Positions 14,986 through 24,972 of a DNA stretch of 24,972 bases are shown piece by piece (position 1 is the first letter of the stretch; the number at the start of each line of letters is the position of its first letter). This DNA is from JAAYZK01 sp964535025 (GTDB lineage Bacteria > Planctomycetota > Phycisphaerae > SM23-33 > FEN-1343). The stretch lies in assembly GCA_964535025.1 (NCBI GenBank), contig CAZHRW010000292.1, forward strand, positions 1 to 24,972, written 5' to 3'. Both the position numbers and the translations under genes were made by a program. The notes under the pieces were generated by a model that searched no databases, was not told the DNA's origin, and was given only the letters and a program-made list of their open reading frames with translations.

Positions 14986-17095
14986 TCAGAACGGCGCCGC
15001 CGAGATCGCTTTGGCGATCAGGTCGACGGCGACCATGGCCATGCCGATCAGCCCCACGCCGGTAAAGTAGCCGGCGAGGATGGTCGGCATGGCCTGCAGG
15101 ACGTTCTCGGTGCCCAGTTTTCGGCGCAGGTAGAAGCGCGCAAGGAGGGCGCCGCATATTTCCAGCGCCATGACATGGGGGAACTGGCCGAACCCCCGTA
15201 TCATGCCGTACACGAACATCACCGGCAGCCCGAGCGTCGAAAGGATCGCGAACAGGCCGATCACGGTCGTCGCCCCGCCGAGGATCACGCGGGGATGGAT
15301 CGCCTTGCCGAACTCGGTCTCCCAGAAATCAATCTTCTGCTCCTCGCTGACGGCGTGGGTGGCCGAGTAGGTCAGGGCGAAGCGCTTGGACTGCAGTTCC
15401 CAGTAGGTCTGGGCGTAGGGGAAGGTCGGTCCGGGCACCTCGTTGGACCGCCAGATGAACGCCCAGAACCCCAGCGACAGCAGGAACAGCATGGGCACGG
15501 CGATCAGGTCGGTCTTGACCAGGGAGCGCAGGTTGGTGCCGGTCAGTTCGGTGATCCGGAACGCCTGGGCCTGGTGGGCCTGGTTTTCGATGGGGATCGG
15601 CGCCATCCAGATGTCCAGCCCGCGCGCCCCGCTGAGGACGAACACGGCCTCGCGGACGTGGGGAATGGTGATGTTCTGCCCGGCGATGCCGAGCAGGCGG
15701 GCGTTGAGGTACGAGATCAGGGGGTTGTACACGAACACGAGGATGAACAGGAAGACCATCACATTGATCATGATCGGCCCGCTGAGGAAGGGCGATTGTC
15801 TCAGCAGCAGGTAACACATGCCCATCAGAATCAGGCCCGATGCCACATACCCGGCCAGGGTGAGGCCCAGGGGGAAGTCGCCCCGGCCGGGCGGGGTGGC
15901 CCAGATATTCTCGCGCTGGTCCGTGGCGATGTTGGCCTGGCGGATCGTCTTGATCTTGGTGTGCATATCCCGCAGCGACTGGAACAGCGACACGCCCAGC
16001 AGGCCGATCGACGCGCCGATCGAAAAACTCATCCAGAAGTCGATCTCGTTGGCGAAGGTGGTCGAGACGGTATCCATGCCCGGCTGCCAGGCCGTCAGGA
16101 TCCCCATCTCGTGGAGGATCGGGTTGAGGATCAACGTCACCAGAATGGCCGCGAACGTCCCCAGGACCGCCCAGAACGGCAGGACCATCCCGAGGAGGAT
16201 CACGCCCAGGTCCAGGGCGATCCCCGTCGGGGTCGCCGGGAGGATCCCTTCGCTCAGCGTCGTGGTGTCCACGAACGGCTGGGGGATCAGGAACACCGGC
16301 TTGTCGAGGAACACGCCGGTCAGCGCCGGGATGCCCACCTGGATGAAGCCGAACGCCACCCCCATGGTCGCGCCGAGGCTGAACAGCCGCCAGCGGGTGG
16401 ATTTCTTCCGGGTCTGCTGGCGCTGCTTGCGGTCGAAGAAGACCTTGCCGGGGTCCTCCTTTTCATCGCCGGCCTCGTCGGCCTCGGCCATGGCCATCGC
16501 GCCCTGGGCGCCGATTGCCGCCATCGGAAACGGGAGGCGTTCGACGTCGCTGGTCAGGCGGAAGAAGAAGTACCCCAGCGTGTAGCGGCGGATGAAGCCC
16601 AGGATGATCGTGAAGAGCAACAGCCCGATCGGCGCCCACCAGTCCGGGTGCAGCAGGTTGCGGGTGTTGATGGCCTCGCTGTCGGGGTCGGGCACCCACC
16701 AGGTGGGGAAATAGTCCCGCATGTTCGAGTCGCGGATCGCGTCGGAGGTCACCAGGAAGGCGCGCCACACCAATTGGGCGCAGGGCCCGCCGGGGAACAG
16801 GATGTTGGCCGCCATGATCACCTGGGCGGCGTGCAGGAGGATGACGAGGTTCTGCTTGTTGAGCGTCTTGAGCGAGCGGCGGGCGACCTCGTTGAACAGG
16901 ATGACCGTCACCCACGAGGCGGCCTGGCCGAGCTTGCCGCCGCTCATCAGCCCCAGGTAGATCGACCCGGGCAGCATCACCAGGCCGCAGAAGATGATCC
17001 CCAGCACCGTCGACCAGCCGAACCCGCTGGAGAAGCTCGTCGGCGTCGCCAGGAGGTTGCGGTAGAGCTCGAGCTCCTTGTCGGTCGTGTGCGTT

Positions 17096-17106
<11 letters not shown>
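14986..17106 (-). CDS. OPT-like multipass membrane protein
   Basis: This 706-residue protein has about a dozen hydrophobic segments, for example TVLGIIFCGLVMLPGSIYLG near residue 35, PIGLLLFTIILGFI near 160, and FAILSTLGLPVMFVYGMI near 640. A charged cytoplasmic loop, rich in Glu, Asp, Lys and Gln, lies near residues 205-240. The overall layout and the last 100 residues (GALLARFYLRRKLG, then MPTILAGYFTGVGLIG) recall oligopeptide transporter (OPT) family proteins and the C-terminal part of the DUF6785 protein encoded two genes upstream. A transport function, perhaps for peptides, is inferred from this loose likeness. The ATG at 17106 overlaps the preceding gene by 11 bp and has GGAG 6 bp upstream. 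Membership of the same operon as two FtsX permeases and two ATPases is unusual for OPT proteins, which do not use ATP. Confidence 0.6.
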
Positions 17107-22197
<5,091 letters not shown>

Positions 22198-22201
<4 letters not shown>

Positions 22202-24801
22202 GGCACCAGGAACGGCCACCAGTTCATAATCTGATCCACCCCGCCGGCCTGCAGCACCGCCGCGTGGATCATCAGAATCACAAGAGCGCCGATCGTTCCG
22301 ACGAACACGCCCACAAAGAACGGCTGCAGCCGTTTACGTACCGTCGCCGCCCCCCCGAAATGCAACACCACCATGCGGAGCGCCCACGCCACCAGACAGC
22401 TACCCCAGATCATGTTGCCCACGCTGGTATAGCCCACCAGGATCCCCACCGGATGGAACCAGAACGCCGGGAAGATCTGCCGAAGGATCGCCACGGCCGC
22501 CGTGGTCACCCCGCCGATCACGAGGCCCCAGTGCTGGGGCTTCCACCCGCCGGCCGTGTCCATCTCCGGGACGTCGGCGGCGACATCCTGTTGCTCGGCG
22601 TAGGTGGCGGTGGCCCTGGCCAGTTCGCTGTTGAAGAAGCTGATCCGCCACGTCTTGGGCGTGTAAGCCCACTGGTACCGCGTCGTTTGCCCGCCCAGCC
22701 CGTACGAGTACGACAGGAATCCCCACCCGCCGAACACGATCCCCCCCACCACGCCGATCGCGCACGCGACCAGCAGGTGCCTCGGTCGCACGCTGAAGCG
22801 CCGCCCCAGTTCGATCAACTCCATCTGGGCGCCCGGCATCATGAAAAACGGCGTCTGGCCGACGAACCACGCGATGACGGCGGCGAGCATAATCGCGCTC
22901 GGCCCGAAGGTCGCGATGCTGCCCAGCATGACCAGCACCGTCGCCGGGTTGCCCACGCCGAGATAACTGAAGGGCACGCCGCATTCGGTGCGGATCTTGC
23001 ACGTCACCAGGGTCAGGACGATCAGGAATCCGTAGAAGACCAGCATCCCGCCGACCCCCGTGCCGACCGCCCGAGCCCACAGGGCGATCCCGACGAACGT
23101 CGCCGGCAGCAGGACAAACGCCCATCGGTACGACAGGACCTCCCCCGCCCAGGCCGCCTTGTCGTTGACCAGGGCCGCCTTGAGGATCCGCCAGAGGTAT
23201 TTGCGCATGAAGATCAGCGTCAGCAGCGCGTAGGTGACATACGCCCCCAGTTCCTGCTGACCAGCGAACGGGTACCCGGGGAACCTGTTGAGCCCGGTGC
23301 CTTGGCCCAGCCAGAACAACGACCGGAACACGAAGTACCCCACGACGATGCTGCCCAGGACGTTGAGCTCCATGAACATCGCCAGGCTGACGAACAGCGC
23401 CGAGACCATGAAGTACACGTTGGTCCACATCTCGCCGTAGCCCGGGTCGTTGAAATAGGGCTTCAACGGCACGTAGACGCTCAGATCGGGCACCTTGGGA
23501 TTGTAGGCGTGCCACGCCCGCAGCACGGTCCACAGCCCTCCGACGGCCAGGCCCGCCCACATCATGCGGTTCATCCAGATCCGCGGCAGGGCGCTTTCGT
23601 GGCGGAGATCGGCCTCCAGATCGTCCGACCCGTAGCCGATCAGGGCCATCGGGATCCGCGCCAGGGGCATGGGATACCGCTCGTTCTCCATCCACTGCCT
23701 GCGCAGCAGCACGCTCATCGCCAGCGACGCCGCCATCAGCAGGCCGAAGAAGGCCAACCACCAGAACATCGGCCCGACCCACCGGGCGACCGGAATGAAG
23801 CCGCTCAGCAGGAACTTCACGCCCTTCCACGACCACATCGAATCCGGACGGACCACCAGCCCCCCGCGCTCGGCCAGCGCCAACTGCTCGAAGTGGCTTT
23901 CGGTCACCACCTGCTTGCCCCGCACCGTCGAAGCCAGCGCGTCGTTGCTCATCATCCACGGCTCGGCCAGTGCCAAGCGGCCGACGCCGTCGAGCGTAAA
24001 CTCGACGATCACTTCGTCGGTCGCCCCCGTCGGAACATCCACACTGCTGCTGCCGAGATGGACGAAGCCCCCGCGCTGGGCATAGGTGACCTGCCCGTCG
24101 GCCGAGGTGGAGAAGACTTCCGCGAACGCCCCGTCATCGGGAACGCGCAGGCGACAGGTGTAGCGCGAACTGGGTTTCAACCGGTACTTCGGCCCTTCGC
24201 CCGGGCGCGCCAGCACACTGACGAAGAACGGCCCGCCCTGTCCGGTCTTGACGTGAAGCCGTAGCGTCGAGGTGGCGTCGGAATCGTCGTTCCGCAGCAC
24301 CGGCACCTCCACCGGGCGGCCCGGCTCCACCTCGATCGTCTCCCACGTGACCGTGCCGGTCGTCCTCACCGCCGACCGGTTCGACGGCTCAAACGCGTCG
24401 GCCAACAGGTTCGGCCCGTGCGGCCACAGGCGGGTGGGGTAGCAGCGCATGTTCTTGAACATGCTCGGGTCGTCCGTGAGCGTCAGCGTGATGCTCAGAT
24501 AACGGTGCCAGAACCCCTGGGTCATCAGCGGGGTGGCAATCAGCATCGCGAACATCACGCACAGCAGCTCCGCGCGGTTCAGCAGTCGGATCCGCCCCAA
24601 TCGCCACAGCACCGCGGCGATCACCGTCAGGAACACCACCGCGATGACCGGCGGGATGGGTACGGAGTGCTCCGCAAAGAACGTCCCCATGTTCAGGACC
24701 AATGCGTCCCACTGCATGAGCACGGTGACCGCCAGCAGCCCAAAGAGGATCGCTGCCAGCGAGACCAACGTAATGCCCTTCTGGTAGCCGCTGTTGTCCA
24801 C
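22198..24801 (-). CDS. DUF6785/DUF6784-like multipass membrane protein
   Basis: This is an 867-residue integral membrane protein and the first gene of the operon. Two or three helices (to about residue 100) are followed by an extracytoplasmic beta-rich domain of about 200 residues, and then by roughly a dozen helices from about 335 on. Segments such as HRYLSITLTLTDDPSM, VPLKPYFNDPG, KIRTECGVPFSYLGVGNP and the C-terminal FWFHPVGILVGYTS with HFGGAATVRKRLQPFFVG match what I recall of the planctomycete/verrucomicrobial DUF6785 and DUF6784 families, which are distantly OPT-transporter-like. The function is unknown. The start is GTG at 24801, with AGAGAGG (complement of 24808-24814) 6 bp upstream. 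It overlaps the next gene by ATGA, arguing for coordinated synthesis with the giant permease. Confidence 0.75.
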
Positions 24802-24854
24802 CGCGAGCCTCTCTGCTCAGCGTGCATGGGAATCGAACAGGACGACGTTGTCGT

Positions 24855-24884
24855 ACCATAGCAGTTCGGCCCGGCGCGACGCAA
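24855..24884 (-). promoter_or_regulatory. Candidate promoter of the seven-gene operon
   Basis: On the - strand, TTGCGT (3 of 6 to the -35 box) and TATGGT (4 of 6 to the -10 box) are 18 bp apart. They lie about 55 bp upstream of the GTG start. The match is modest. The rest of the 171 bp to the window end is GC-rich, and I see nothing else in it. Confidence 0.3.
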
Positions 24885-24972
24885 TGCTTTATTTGCTCAT
24901 TCCTTGCAGGGGACCGGCCGCGGGGGGCGAAACAACGCGGGCCCCGCGCGGCGGGGCGGGGGCGGGCGCGGG

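Overview
The window is very GC-rich and reads as chromosomal DNA of a planctomycete, most likely of the Phycisphaerae type. The evidence is a secreted protein with a LEPR-XLL-like N-terminal motif, parallel beta-helix modules and a dockerin, a DUF6785-type membrane protein, and HEAT-repeat secreted proteins. This placement is inferred from gene content and is not proven. I see no rRNA, tRNA, CRISPR array, transposase or phage genes.

Left part (1-7203): on the + strand lie the 3' end of a helical protein with an HPr-like domain and an aldo/keto reductase. Converging on the reductase is a small beta-carbonic-anhydrase-like gene on the - strand. A divergent secreted HEAT-repeat protein (+) follows. 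Two separate - strand genes come next: a B12-binding radical SAM protein resembling hopanoid C-3 methylases (HpnR), and a secreted protein with a TlpA-like thioredoxin domain.

Middle (7204-11968): a 464-bp divergent intergenic region carries a good promoter with two perfect tandem 15-bp repeats touching the -35 box. It precedes a 1060-residue exported beta-helix/dockerin protein. After it comes a 1.1-kb region without convincing genes. That region holds a 9-bp tandem microrepeat, AT-rich patches with repeated TTAACA/ATGAA words in both orientations, and a terminator for the operon on the right.

Right part (11969-24801, - strand): a compact seven-gene operon. In transcription order it encodes a DUF6785-like multipass protein, a 1701-residue FtsX-type permease with an extracytoplasmic degenerate M28-peptidase-like region, an OPT-like multipass protein, a second FtsX permease, a LolD/MacB-like ATPase, a PqqD-like protein, and a second LolD/MacB-like ATPase. 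Stop/start overlaps or very short gaps join nearly all of them. The set suggests a mechanotransmission-type (MacB/LolCDE-like) ABC machine working with two large membrane proteins and a peptide-binding PqqD-like adaptor. Its substrate is unknown, and this is the best candidate in the window for an undescribed system.
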